Counted from the stretch's first letter, positions 55,653 through 63,330 are shown. The stretch: 64,000 bases of DNA from SZUA-442 sp963759175 (GCA_963759175.1 CAVWXP010000004.1:42527-106526), one strand, 5' to 3'. Numbers and translations: made by a program. The notes: a model not told the origin generated them from the letters alone.

Positions 55653-55858
55653 GCGGCATCGACGCCCCTCGCGACCGGGACTCCGAGGTTCGTCGGGTCG
55701 CAGCCGCGATCGCGGCCGGGACCTACAGCGTCGATGTCCACGATGTCGTCGAAGCCGTGCTTCGACGATGGAAGTCCGAGGACGTCGGGTCCGGAGCGGT
55801 CGCCGACTGGGTGGCCTATTCGAGCGGAGACGGCACCGCTTCGGCCTCGAGGGATTGA
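55649..55858 (+). CDS. Small FlgM-like protein
   Basis: 69 aa, GTG start overlapping the antiporter stop by four bases. RRVAAAIAAGTYSVDVHDVVEAVLRRW resembles the core of FlgM (anti-sigma-28), where (R/K)(V/I)xxxxxAIxxGxYxVD then a helix is typical. No flagellar gene is nearby and the protein is short, so the likeness may be structural only. The tail overlaps the convergent DUF368 gene by 43 bp. Confidence 0.5.
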   Translation: MSGIDAPRDRDSEVRRVAAAIAAGTYSVDVHDVVEAVLRRWKSEDVGSGAVADWVAYSSGDGTASASRD

Positions 55859-56730
55859 GCGGCCCGGCCGATCCACACGACGGCGACGAACCCGATGGCC
55901 GAGGCGACGAGGGCCGGTACAACCTGGCTGTCGGGGGTCCCGAGAGCCGTCGAGTCCACGCCGAGTGGCCACGGCCACAGCACACGCACCGAACCCGCCA
56001 TCAGCCCGATGAGGCCAGCGAGCACGGCATCGTGGTGGGTGCGCAGTGCCCGGTCGAGGAGCTGCGAGAACAGAGCGAGACCGACGATCGCACCGACCAT
56101 GAAAACGGCGAGCGATGCGAGGTCGCGGTCGGTCACGGCTGCGAGGACGGGACCGTACATGCCGAGCACGACGAGCAGGAACGATCCCGAGACGCCCGGG
56201 AGGATCATGGCGCAGATAGCGATGGCTCCGGCGATGAAGAACGCCCACAGCGCAGGTTCCACGACCTGGGCCACCGACTCCTCCGACGTTCCTCCCTGGA
56301 GGCCGAGGACCACGAATACGACGGCTCCTGTGACCAGGGCTATCGCGGCGTGTCTGGGTTCAGGCGTGCGGATGAGGCGCGTGGCGACGACGACGGAACC
56401 TGCCACGAGCCCGAGGAACGTTGCCGCCATGATGACGGGTTCGTTGAGGAGGAGCTCCTCGAGGAGCGCGGCGAGGCTCACGATCGCGAGCAGGATGCCG
56501 GCGCCGAGGGGGAGGATGAATCCCCATTCGACCCGCCGGAACCAATCGGAGAAGCCGCCGATGTCGCCCTTGATCAGGTTGCCGAGGGCCGAGGACCCTG
56601 CGCGGACGGACGCGACGAGCCGCTCGTAGATCCCGAAGACGAGCGCCACGGTTCCGCCAGAGACGCCGGGAACGATGTCGGCGGCACCCATGGCGAAGCC
56701 TCGGATTCCGGTCAGGAAGGTGGTGAGCAC
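55816..56730 (-). CDS. DUF368 family polyprenyl-phosphate transporter-like protein
   Basis: 304 aa, ~8 membrane helices. The two hallmark repeats GFAMGAADIVPGVSGGTVALV and ICAMILPGVSGSFLLVVLGM are clear. DUF368 proteins have been implicated in flipping undecaprenyl phosphate back across the membrane for cell-wall recycling. Start at 56730 gives MLTTFLTGIRGF. Convergent with the FlgM-like gene, divergent from dtd. Confidence 0.9.
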   Translation of the reverse strand: MLTTFLTGIRGFAMGAADIVPGVSGGTVALVFGIYERLVASVRAGSSALGNLIKGDIGGFSDWFRRVEWGFILPLGAGILLAIVSLAALLEELLLNEPVIMAATFLGLVAGSVVVATRLIRTPEPRHAAIALVTGAVVFVVLGLQGGTSEESVAQVVEPALWAFFIAGAIAICAMILPGVSGSFLLVVLGMYGPVLAAVTDRDLASLAVFMVGAIVGLALFSQLLDRALRTHHDAVLAGLIGLMAGSVRVLWPWPLGVDSTALGTPDSQVVPALVASAIGFVAVVWIGRAAQSLEAEAVPSPLE

Positions 56731-56774
56731 GGCTGGGAGTGTAGGTTCGCGTCGCCGCGATCAGGAGGAACGGG

Positions 56775-57233
56775 ATGCGTGCTGTGGTGCAACGGGTTGC
56801 TCGGGCATCCGTCGCGGTCGAAGGGACGGTCGTGGGTCAGATCGGGACCGGGCTCGTCGTCCTGGTTGCCGTGGAGTCCGGAGACGACGCCGCTGATGCC
56901 GAGGCCCTCGTCGACAAGCTCTCGGGGCTTCGGGTCTTCCCCGATGAGGCGGGTCGAATGGACCGTTCGGTACTCGACATCGGAGGCGAAGCCCTCGTCG
57001 TCAGTCAGTTCACCCTCGCCGCCGATCTGCGACGCGGTCGTCGGCCCAGTTTCACCTGGGCGGCGGATCCGTCAGCGGCGGGCCCCCTCGTCGATGCGGT
57101 CGTTTCGGGTTTGGTACATCGGGGCGTTGCCACATCGACGGGTTCGTTCGGTGCGATGATGGCCGTCGAACTCGTCAACGATGGACCCGTGACGTTCATC
57201 ATCGATGTTCGCGAGGGCGCCATCGTCCGCTGA
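56775..57233 (+). CDS. dtd: D-aminoacyl-tRNA deacylase
   Basis: 152 aa, the Dtd size. MRAVVQRVARASVAVEGTVV opening, LVVSQFTLAADLRRGRRPSF and the active-site NDGPVTFIIDVREG near the end. Removes D-amino acids (and glycine) from mischarged tRNA. Preceded by GGAGGAACGGG. It is the last ordinary core gene before the repeat-separated region. Confidence 0.95.
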   Translation: MRAVVQRVARASVAVEGTVVGQIGTGLVVLVAVESGDDAADAEALVDKLSGLRVFPDEAGRMDRSVLDIGGEALVVSQFTLAADLRRGRRPSFTWAADPSAAGPLVDAVVSGLVHRGVATSTGSFGAMMAVELVNDGPVTFIIDVREGAIVR

Positions 57234-57311
57234 GACCGATGATCGCCGCCGATCGCTCGATGGGTGGAAGGGTCGGCTACTCCCTGTTCCCGATGATCGT
57301 CAGCGTCGCGG

Positions 57312-57339
57312 CTCACCATATGTGCCGATATGCGCGGGC
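57312..57339 (+). repeat. Palindromic repeat, copy A
   Basis: CTCACCATATGTGCCGATAT followed by GCGCGGGC. Lacks one C of the core CCC and has one changed base in the right arm. Begins 79 bp after dtd and ends 15 bp before the GNAT start. Confidence 0.7.
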
Positions 57340-57354
57340 TTGTAGTGTCGTGGC

Positions 57355-57921
57355 ATGGCATTCACGGTCAAACCGCTCGATTCGTCGACTTGGGATGCAT
57401 TTGCTGCTCTCGTGGAGCGCAACAATGGGATCTTCGGCGGCTGCTGGTGTATCTCCTGGCACCCCGAGTGCGGGCAGCGGGGGATCGACCATCGCGAGGT
57501 CAAGGAGGACCGCGTGCGCACCGACCGGGCGCACGCCGCGTTGGTGATCGACGAGACCGGCGCGGCTCAGGGATGGTGCCAGTACGGCAGCCCTGAGGAG
57601 TTGCCGAACATCAAGCACAGACGGAAGTATGACCAGGATGCCCCGCCCATCCCGGACTGGCGGATCGCGTGCTTCTACGTGGACCGAAAGCACCGTGGTC
57701 AGGGAATCGCCAGGATTGCCCTCGAAGGAGCCCTCAAACAGATCGCCAAGGCCGGGGGCGGGACGGTCGAGGCGATTCCTGAGGTCACTGCCGGACGCGA
57801 GGCGCAGGGCCGGTTCCTGTTCAGCGCCACCGTCGAGTTGTTCGAGGAGTATGGCTTCTCTCGTCGCCGCCAAGTCGGCAAACACGCATGGATCGTGTCC
57901 AGAACGATTCAACCAAACTGA
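57355..57921 (+). CDS. GNAT family N-acetyltransferase
   Basis: 188 aa. NNGIFGGCWCISWHPECGQ at the start is seen in a subgroup of GNATs. The acetyl-CoA loop is ACFYVDRKHRGQGIARIALE (Arg/Gln-x2-Gly-x-Gly/Ala), with VEAIPEVTAGREAQGRFLFS and LFEEYGF before the end. It transfers acetyl from acetyl-CoA to an unknown amine, possibly a toxin or antibiotic. First gene in the repeat-separated stretch, with copy A just upstream. Confidence 0.82.
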   Translation: MAFTVKPLDSSTWDAFAALVERNNGIFGGCWCISWHPECGQRGIDHREVKEDRVRTDRAHAALVIDETGAAQGWCQYGSPEELPNIKHRRKYDQDAPPIPDWRIACFYVDRKHRGQGIARIALEGALKQIAKAGGGTVEAIPEVTAGREAQGRFLFSATVELFEEYGFSRRRQVGKHAWIVSRTIQPN

Positions 57922-57991
57922 CATCGGTCGTTGCCCCCACGCACGCACTCACATTGCCGATAAGGGTGGGCAGGGGTAGCCCTGCTCGTCG

Positions 57992-58141
57992 CTAGGACCT
58001 ACGGAAGAAGTACGCCGCTCCCAACCCGGCGGCTACAGCGAGAAGCAGGAAGATGGTGCCTGCGCCCTCAACCGTGAAGTTGAGTACGACGAATGCGACC
58101 GTGAGTAGGACCAGTGCGAGGGCAAGAACTCGATTGTTCAT
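57992..58141 (-). CDS. Small membrane protein
   Basis: 49 aa from the ATG at 58141 (NNRVLALALVLLTVAFVVLN, then FLLLAVAAGLGAAYFFRR). Two hydrophobic segments and a basic end; an earlier ATG at 58174 adds 11 residues. No family recognised. Faces the GNAT gene; palindromic repeat copy B lies 64 bp upstream of it. Confidence 0.5.
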   Translation of the reverse strand: MNNRVLALALVLLTVAFVVLNFTVEGAGTIFLLLAVAAGLGAAYFFRRS

Positions 58142-58204
58142 GCTGGCCAGTATTGCACGCCCATGCATGGCCACTCCGTCGCAGCCTATGAGGCGAGCGA
58201 ACAG

Positions 58205-58244
58205 TCACAGCTCACCCATATGTGCCGATATGGGCGGGCTGTGA
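58205..58244 (+). repeat. Palindromic repeat, copy B (longest hairpin)
   Basis: Core CCCATATGTGCCGATATGGG with arms that go on pairing: left TCACAGCTCA, right CGGGCTGTGA. The 17-bp arms carry one A-C mismatch and one G-T pair. Lies 10 bp past the stop of the hydrolase gene and 64 bp ahead of the small membrane gene. Confidence 0.85.
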
Positions 58245-58254
58245 ACAGTCAGTT

Positions 58255-59271
58255 TTAGCCTTTTCCGGCTGCGTCGAGGAGGTAGGCGACGAGCTCTGGG
58301 ACCTTGTCGGCGGTGGTGTGTCCACCTGGAAAGCTGTCGAGTATCACCTGCATGCCCGCTTCGTCGAGTCGTAGTGCCAACAACTCTGCTTCGTCGATGA
58401 AGCTGACGACTCCGTCGTCGAGTTGGCCGAGACGGTCGAGATCGGCTCGAATCGATCCGTCAGGGTCTCGCTGCGCCAGCCACCCAGTCTCGTCCCACGG
58501 ATCGTCAAAGAGCCGAGGTGCGGTGCCGTTGTCAGCGGACCAGAGGAAGAACCGTGTCTCCATGTCGGGCGGCCAGTAGCTCGGATCGACCGTGTTCGCA
58601 ATCCCGGCCTGCATCGCTTCCTGATCGGCGGCGAACGGCGGGTCGAAGAATGTTGAGTGCAGGAAGTACTCGCTATCGCCGAGAACCGCTCCGGTGATCG
58701 GTGCCGGCGGATTCACGGCGACGCAACCGGGGATCGGTTCGCTGGCCGGGTTGAGCGCCGCAAAGGATGCGGGCATGGCTCCCGCAGAGAACCCGTAGAC
58801 GACGATCGGTACGGATACGTCCGGGTCCGGTTGGGCATACGCAACCGCACAGTTGGCGATCGCAGGGTGGACGTCGAAGAACTCCGGCATGAATGGTCCA
58901 GTCCCTATCAGCCAGTTCGGGACGAATACTTGCATCCCAGCCGCCGCTGCCGCCTCGGCGACCACGGTCGTATAGGAATCGTCCTTGGTGGCGGGGTTGC
59001 CGTGGAACATGACAACGACCGGCCATGGACCTTCACCCTCCGGCACATACATGTCCCCCTCGAAAGCCTCCCCATCGATCGTCAGATAGGTGAAGCCCTC
59101 CATCTCCGTGAACGCCGCATCAGAGCTGGTCGTGGTCGTCGACATCGGCGCAGATGTGGTCGGGGCGAGTGTCGTATCCGCAGACTCATCACTCGATCCG
59201 CTGCACGCAGCCAACAGCAGCACCACCACCGTGAACGAAGCCACCAACGAGAGTGAGTACGGTCGCCGCAT
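58255..59271 (-). CDS. Secreted alpha/beta hydrolase lipoprotein
   Basis: 338 aa. Lipobox LLLAAC, then a Ser/Thr-rich linker. The fold gives VVVMFHGNPATKDDSY (oxyanion), IVVYGFSAGAMPASFAAL with nucleophile Ser in G-F-S-A-G, and late His in SFPGGHTTADKVPE. Ester or amide substrate unknown. Between repeat copies B and C, as sole gene of that interval. Confidence 0.8.
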   Translation of the reverse strand: MRRPYSLSLVASFTVVVLLLAACSGSSDESADTTLAPTTSAPMSTTTTSSDAAFTEMEGFTYLTIDGEAFEGDMYVPEGEGPWPVVVMFHGNPATKDDSYTTVVAEAAAAAGMQVFVPNWLIGTGPFMPEFFDVHPAIANCAVAYAQPDPDVSVPIVVYGFSAGAMPASFAALNPASEPIPGCVAVNPPAPITGAVLGDSEYFLHSTFFDPPFAADQEAMQAGIANTVDPSYWPPDMETRFFLWSADNGTAPRLFDDPWDETGWLAQRDPDGSIRADLDRLGQLDDGVVSFIDEAELLALRLDEAGMQVILDSFPGGHTTADKVPELVAYLLDAAGKG

Positions 59272-59358
59272 GAGGCCTCCTCGGTGTTGCCTAGCGCCGT
59301 CCCACCAACCGTACTCCCATCAGCCTTCACGCAGAAGGGCGGAATCGACCCAGCACGA

Positions 59359-59418
59359 CCGCCCATATCCGGTGTTGCATCCACGGGTTGAGATCACAGC
59401 CGATATGGGCGGGTGGGG
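59359..59418 (+). repeat. Palindromic repeat, copy C (long form)
   Basis: Left arm CCGCCCATATCC at 59359-59370 and right arm CCGATATGGGCGGG at 59400-59413 pair across ~30 bp. The part between lacks the usual left half CCCATATGTG. In the divergent gap between the hydrolase and the 59450 gene, with TACGAT directly after it. Confidence 0.7.
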
Positions 59419-59449
59419 TACGATCTGAAGCGCGAAGACAATCGCCGTT

Positions 59450-59917
59450 GTGACGCTGTCGATCTCCCTATTGATCGCCGCTTGCTCGTCGAACACCGCA
59501 GTAGCACCGATACCAAGCCTCGATTCATCTACCTCTGCTGAGCTGCAAGCAAGAGCGTTCATGCGGGCGTGCCGGGATGTCATCTGTGCAGGTGCACCGA
59601 TCTATGCCCCCGACTCCACGCCCGATTCCGTTCGGATGGCGCTGCTCCAGTACACGGATGAGGTTCAGTACCTGACTCAGCCACAGATCGAACAGCGCTA
59701 CTCGCCTGAGGGCCGATTCGAGGATGGGGCAACCTTCATCGGTGTCGAGAGCGTTCAATCCACTGAGAGAGCCGACGTGCAGGGTGTCAACGTATCAATC
59801 TCACGAGGACGCTACGACTTCGTCGGTAGGACATATCTGTTCCAGTGGGACGGCGGTGTATGGGTTGATGCTTCCCCGGATGCCGTCGATGTCACGGTCA
59901 CATCCTCGGTGTCCTAG
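59450..59917 (+). CDS. Hypothetical lipoprotein
   Basis: 155 aa, GTG start. Signal sequence with lipobox LLIAAC, then CSSNTAVAPIPSLDSSTSA. The mature part has DVICAGAPIYAPDSTPDSVR with two Cys that could pair, a FEDGATFIGVESVQS stretch and RGRYDFVGRTYLFQWDGGVW. No family recognised. Alone between repeat copies C and D. Confidence 0.6.
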   Translation: MTLSISLLIAACSSNTAVAPIPSLDSSTSAELQARAFMRACRDVICAGAPIYAPDSTPDSVRMALLQYTDEVQYLTQPQIEQRYSPEGRFEDGATFIGVESVQSTERADVQGVNVSISRGRYDFVGRTYLFQWDGGVWVDASPDAVDVTVTSSVS

Positions 59918-59927
59918 CAAGCAGGCA

Positions 59928-59990
59928 CCGCCCATATCCGGCAATATGCATGGCTTCGTACGAGCGCATATGTGCCGATATGGGCGGGCC
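59928..59990 (+). repeat. Palindromic repeat, copy D (long form)
   Basis: Left arm CCGCCCATATCCGG at 59928-59941 and right arm CCGATATGGGCGGG at 59975-59988 are inverted copies 33 bp apart; CATATGTG precedes the right arm. Size and arm layout equal copy C. Sits 30 bp before the cyclase start and 10 bp after the preceding stop. Confidence 0.75.
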
Positions 59991-60019
59991 GGAGGCATGT
60001 CGTGGGCTAGTCTCGCTCA

Positions 60020-61261
60020 GTGCGCGCAACGCTTGGCCGGTTTCCCGAGTTCGGGATTGCTGATGGGCAGTCCCGGTCTGAGCAGCGCCGGATCAGGACC
60101 ATCAACACGGTGGCGGTCGTTGCGTTTGTATCCACAGCGGTGTTGGCTGTGGTGTTCTTCCCGGCGAGGCCTGAGGACTTCCCGGTCTGGGCCTATGCCG
60201 TGTCCTTGGCGGTCTACCTCGCTGGCTATGGGTTCGTTCCGGTTCTCAATCAAGCAGGGCATCGTGAGAGGGCAGCAGGCCTGTTGCTCGGAACCGGCAT
60301 CCTGAACATTGCGGCCGTCAACTTCACTGTCGGGTTCGGAACTGGCACAGCTGTCTTCTTGGTCGCCGTCGCTGTCGGCGCTGTTCTGGTAACCGATGTC
60401 GGGGGGAGGGTGTTGCGCTGGTCGGTGGTGATCTTGACCGTCATCGTCTTCACGCTGCTGGTAGTCATAGACACACCAGCAGCACCCTCTGTGGCCGAGA
60501 GCTGGGTAGCCGATCTGCTCATCGTGGTGAGCTTCGCCGGGGTGGTCGTCTTCGTTGTTTCGGTCGTTTGGTACCAACGACGCCTTGCCGACACGGCAGA
60601 GGAGGAGTTGGTCGAGGCCAATGATCAGTCGGAGCGACTATTGCTCAACATCCTTCCGACCGACATTGCGGACAGGCTCAAGGCGGGTGAGTACCCGATC
60701 GCTGACCGGAAGGCCGAGGTCACCGTCCTATTCGCTGACGTCGTGGGGTCAACCGCAATTGCCGAAACCCTGTCGGCTGACGACCTGGTAATCACGCTTG
60801 ATCGCCTGTTCTCAGCCTTCGACGAGATCGTGGCCGCCCACGGTCTCGAGAAGATCAAAACGGTAGGAGACAGCTACTTCGCTGTTGCAGGACTGACTCC
60901 GACCAGCGCAGACGACGCAGCCGCAGCGGCCGATGCTGCGTTGCGAATGCGTGGCGAGCTCACCAACCATCGCTTCCCGAATGTTGGACAGGTGCGAATG
61001 AGATTCGGCATCCACACGGGCCCAGTTGTCGCCGGTGTCATCGGGAAACGCAAGTTCAGCTATGACCTGTGGGGCGACACGGTCAACACGGCCTCGCGTA
61101 TGGAATCAACAGCCAAGACGGGCGCAATACAGGTCAGTCAGGAGGTCTACGACCGCCTGAAGTACGACTACGACTTCGAATCGCTAGGCAGCATCGAAGT
61201 CAAAGGCAAAGGCACACTCAGTACCTTCGACCTCGTCAAGGCGAGAACCGCACCCGTCTGA
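60020..61261 (+). CDS. Class III adenylyl cyclase with membrane anchor
   Basis: 413 aa, GTG start. Six N-terminal membrane helices (~25-195: TVAVVAFVSTAVLAVVFF, FAGVVVFVVSVVWYQRR), a linker (EELVEANDQSERLLLNILPT, as in many bacterial cyclases) and a catalytic domain from ~230. Metal-binding Asp in VTVLFADVVGSTAIAE, adenine-selecting Lys in LEKIKTVGDSYFAVAG, and Asp in SYDLWGDTVNTASRMES. Lys and Asp at these places predict cAMP rather than cGMP. The region holds no obvious cAMP receptor. Confidence 0.9.
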   Translation: MRATLGRFPEFGIADGQSRSEQRRIRTINTVAVVAFVSTAVLAVVFFPARPEDFPVWAYAVSLAVYLAGYGFVPVLNQAGHRERAAGLLLGTGILNIAAVNFTVGFGTGTAVFLVAVAVGAVLVTDVGGRVLRWSVVILTVIVFTLLVVIDTPAAPSVAESWVADLLIVVSFAGVVVFVVSVVWYQRRLADTAEEELVEANDQSERLLLNILPTDIADRLKAGEYPIADRKAEVTVLFADVVGSTAIAETLSADDLVITLDRLFSAFDEIVAAHGLEKIKTVGDSYFAVAGLTPTSADDAAAAADAALRMRGELTNHRFPNVGQVRMRFGIHTGPVVAGVIGKRKFSYDLWGDTVNTASRMESTAKTGAIQVSQEVYDRLKYDYDFESLGSIEVKGKGTLSTFDLVKARTAPV

Positions 61262-61319
61262 ATCCCAACCACCACCTAATCGCAGTGGTGGTCAACGGTC
61301 CCGCACAGAGCCAGCACTC

Positions 61320-61354
61320 TGAGACCACCCATATGTGCCGATATGGGCGCCTCA
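61320..61354 (+). repeat. Palindromic repeat, copy E
   Basis: Exact core CCCATATGTGCCGATATGGG with outer arm TGAG paired to CTCA. It lies between the convergent ends of the cyclase and the 61412 gene, the only copy not upstream of a gene. Confidence 0.8.
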
Positions 61355-61411
61355 TGTGGGTCGAGGGCACCCATCATCATCGGCGAGTGGGTCTCAGTTG
61401 ATTCGTGGTGA

Positions 61412-61929
61412 CTAGCGGGAACGATCCGATGCATCAACGCGATCCAACCGACCGCATCAATGCCAACGATGGGGAAGGGAGCGACGTCATCCCGGAACAA
61501 CGTTTCGAAAGCAACCCCGCTGGCAGATGCGAATCTTCCGGTCCCGCCGTCAAACACCCATCCGCTGCTTTCTATCAACTCCAAGGTGGCGAGATTGAAT
61601 GTGCCGAGAACGTCGAAACGCAATTCGTCGCCATTGGCGGCAATGAGAAGCCCGTCGACTGTGAACGTGAGAATCGGGAACTCAACGGATTCGCAGAGGG
61701 TCTCGAACAGCTCGAACCGTCCCAAATGGGTGCCGGTTCCGGTGGAGTAGGAGTCCGTCCCTCCCGCTCCGTCGCACGCCCCGGGATTCCATTCACTCCA
61801 AATCACATCGGCCGAGGCTTTGAACGGGCGATCCTTGAGACCATTGTCCTTCTTGGCAGCGGCCGGCGCAGCCACGACCACACTCACAAGAAGAACCAGA
61901 ACCGCTAACAAGACAAGATGGCGGCGCAT
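61412..61929 (-). CDS. Hypothetical secreted protein, frameshifted near its end
   Basis: About 172 aa. The ATG at 61929 follows GGAGGTG; signal peptide VLLAVLVLLVSVVVAAPAAA. Then KASADVIWSEWNPGACDGAG, FPILTFTVDGLLIAANGDEL and WVFDGGTGRFASASG, the layout of a family of small secreted beta-rich proteins with a fluctuating core. In the uninterrupted frame it runs through repeat copy E. One missing base near 61440 gives GWIA(x)DASDRSR and a stop at 61412, the kind of ending this family has. I take that as the true end. Function unknown. Confidence 0.6.
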
Positions 61930-62040
61930 CAGTACACCTCCGTACTGCTCCCCGCCCACACCAACCGGCAGCTGGATGCTCCAAGAGCAAGGCTACACGC
62001 CCAACCGCAGCCGTGAAGTTGGGTAAGGCTGGGAGCTGAC

Positions 62041-62070
62041 GGCACGCATACGTGCCGATATGGGCGGTTG
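62041..62070 (+). repeat. Palindromic repeat, copy F
   Basis: GGCACGCATACGTGCCGATA followed by TGGGCGGTTG: conserved right half, degenerate left half. It lies 5 bp from the stop of the 62076 gene and 111 bp before the 61929 start on the other strand. Confidence 0.65.
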
Positions 62071-62075
62071 CAGTT

Positions 62076-62588
62076 CTACTCGGTTGGTTGAATCCACCCA
62101 GCAAGTCCGGCCTGCTCGTTGGGTCCAGAAATGTAGATGTGGAGTCGTAAACCTTCGTATGCGCCCTCGCCAACGTAGTTGATTTCGCCGTAGTTGAAGG
62201 GGCGGATGCCTTCGGCGAAGGGCAGGTCACCTCTGAGATCGAAGGCACCGTGGCCGGTGCCCCGCCATACCCCTTCATCGTTCGTCAGAGTTATGCCTTC
62301 GGCGGTCCAGGTGCCGCCCTTGGACATGTCGGTGATGCGGCTGACGATTTCGGGATAGATCTCGATGCCGCTCGTCCTGGGGTCGGAAGAGACGGTCTCG
62401 CAATCGAAACGCTCCGTGATGATGGTCACACCGTCGACGAATTCGTCTCCCAGGGTCGAGACGGCGCAGACACCGTTGCCGACGACGAGGACAGCATCGC
62501 TACCAGGTGCCTCCGAGGTGCTGGCGGTGCTGCACGAAGTGAGTACCAACACAGCTATCGGGGCAAGAACAACGCCAACGTGGCGCAT
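62076..62588 (-). CDS. Hypothetical lipoprotein
   Basis: 170 aa from the ATG at 62588, after AGAGGTG. Lipobox VLTSC. VLVVGNGVCAVSTLGDEFVD, TIITERFDCETVSSDPRTSG and WRGTGHGAFDLRGDLPFAEG. The mature part has two Cys (VCAV, DCET) that could pair. Beta-rich; no family recognised, though the layout recalls the 61412 protein. Only gene between copies F and G. Confidence 0.62.
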   Translation of the reverse strand: MRHVGVVLAPIAVLVLTSCSTASTSEAPGSDAVLVVGNGVCAVSTLGDEFVDGVTIITERFDCETVSSDPRTSGIEIYPEIVSRITDMSKGGTWTAEGITLTNDEGVWRGTGHGAFDLRGDLPFAEGIRPFNYGEINYVGEGAYEGLRLHIYISGPNEQAGLAGWIQPTE

Positions 62589-62722
62589 GAAGACACCTCT
62601 CGAATGTCCCCACCGACCCCACCAGAGGCTGACCGCCTCCAAGTATCACGGTACGCCCATTCTCTCCCGAGGGACAGAGATAAGAATCGAGCATCTTGAT
62701 GCGCTCAAAGCCCCCACTAGGA

Positions 62723-62756
62723 CCTCACCCATATGTGCCGCTATGTGCGGGTGTGG
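62723..62756 (+). repeat. Palindromic repeat, copy G
   Basis: CCTCACCCATATGTGCCGCT then ATGTGCGGGTGTGG. Left half exact; right half changed (CTATGTGC), yet CACCC and GGGTG outside still pair. Divergent gap between the 62588 and 62766 genes. Confidence 0.7.
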
Positions 62757-62765
62757 GAGAATGCT

Positions 62766-63299
62766 GTGGTGAGACCTGATGAGCCGTCGCCTGAGGACTA
62801 CGTCACCTCAACAAACCCAGGACGGTTCGAAGCTGTCATCGCATCAACAAGGACTCTGATCGCCGACCTCGAATCGACGTACGTCGTCACGATCGACCAC
62901 GGAGACTGGCCGTCAGACTTCCCGCAGTTCACTTCAACTGACGATTGGGAGGATCCCATTCGGGTGACTCCGACATCGGGAACAGCCGTGGTGTTCGGGT
63001 TCACTCCGCACCCTGGGGTGGTCGTGCGCTACGGCCCCGATGTGAGCGGTGCGTATCCGGACTGTGGTTGTGATGCGTGCGACCTCCAGCCCGATGAGGT
63101 GTTCGAGGACCTTCGCCTCCATGTGGACGCCGTTGTTAACGGTCGGTTTTCAGAACGGATCGGTCGCCGTTCACACCAGTACTCGTTCGCTGTCCCGGGT
63201 GTCTGGCAGGGAGGGAGCAGCCGAAAGCTGAAGCGAGGCGAACCAAGGCTCCTCGGTCCACGAGGGCATCACCGTTACGAGGCGTGGCTTCGTCGCTGA
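62766..63299 (+). CDS. DUF6226 family protein
   Basis: About 177 aa. Start taken as the GTG at 62766 (or 62769), since an ATG at 62733 lies inside the repeat. VVFGFTPHPGVVVRYGPDVS, YPDCGCDACDLQPDEVFEDL and VDAVVNGRFSERIG match a family of uncharacterised bacterial proteins that I know as DUF6226; the CGCDAC box could bind metal. Soluble, no signal. Sole gene between copies G and H. Confidence 0.65.
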   Translation: MVRPDEPSPEDYVTSTNPGRFEAVIASTRTLIADLESTYVVTIDHGDWPSDFPQFTSTDDWEDPIRVTPTSGTAVVFGFTPHPGVVVRYGPDVSGAYPDCGCDACDLQPDEVFEDLRLHVDAVVNGRFSERIGRRSHQYSFAVPGVWQGGSSRKLKRGEPRLLGPRGHHRYEAWLRR

Positions 63300-63300
63300 A

Positions 63301-63330
63301 CCGCACATAGGTGCCGATATGGGCGCTTGG
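63301..63330 (+). repeat. Palindromic repeat, copy H
   Basis: CCGCACATAGGTGCCGATAT followed by GGGCGCTTGG. Exact right half; left half changed to CACATAG, but extra pairs (CGC with GCG type) compensate in part. Lies directly after the DUF6226 stop and 99 bp before the next gene. Confidence 0.65.

Larger units (their letters stand above)
57312..63330. other. Region of single-gene intervals separated by palindromic repeats
   Basis: Eight repeats (A-H) cut the stretch into intervals of about 0.6-1.3 kb, seven of them complete, with one gene each except A-B, which has two. Genes face both ways and are mostly lipoproteins or unknowns. Base and codon use (more AT-ending codons, Leu TTG/CTG) differs by eye from the core genes to the left. 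No integrase, transposase or tRNA is in the part seen, and the array may go on beyond the right edge. Confidence 0.65.

Noticed and set aside
55649..55858. Flagellar regulation by FlgM
   Set aside because: No flagellar genes nearby; only the motif likeness is kept.
61276..61411. C-terminal extension of the 61412 gene through repeat copy E
   Set aside because: The tail reads through the palindromic repeat; a one-base correction ends the protein at 61412.
57312..63330. CRISPR array
   Set aside because: Repeats are 0.6-1.3 kb apart with genes between, and no cas genes are seen.
57312..63330. Ordinary class of integron
   Set aside because: No attC-type R boxes, no integrase in the window and genes face both ways; kept only as an analogy.
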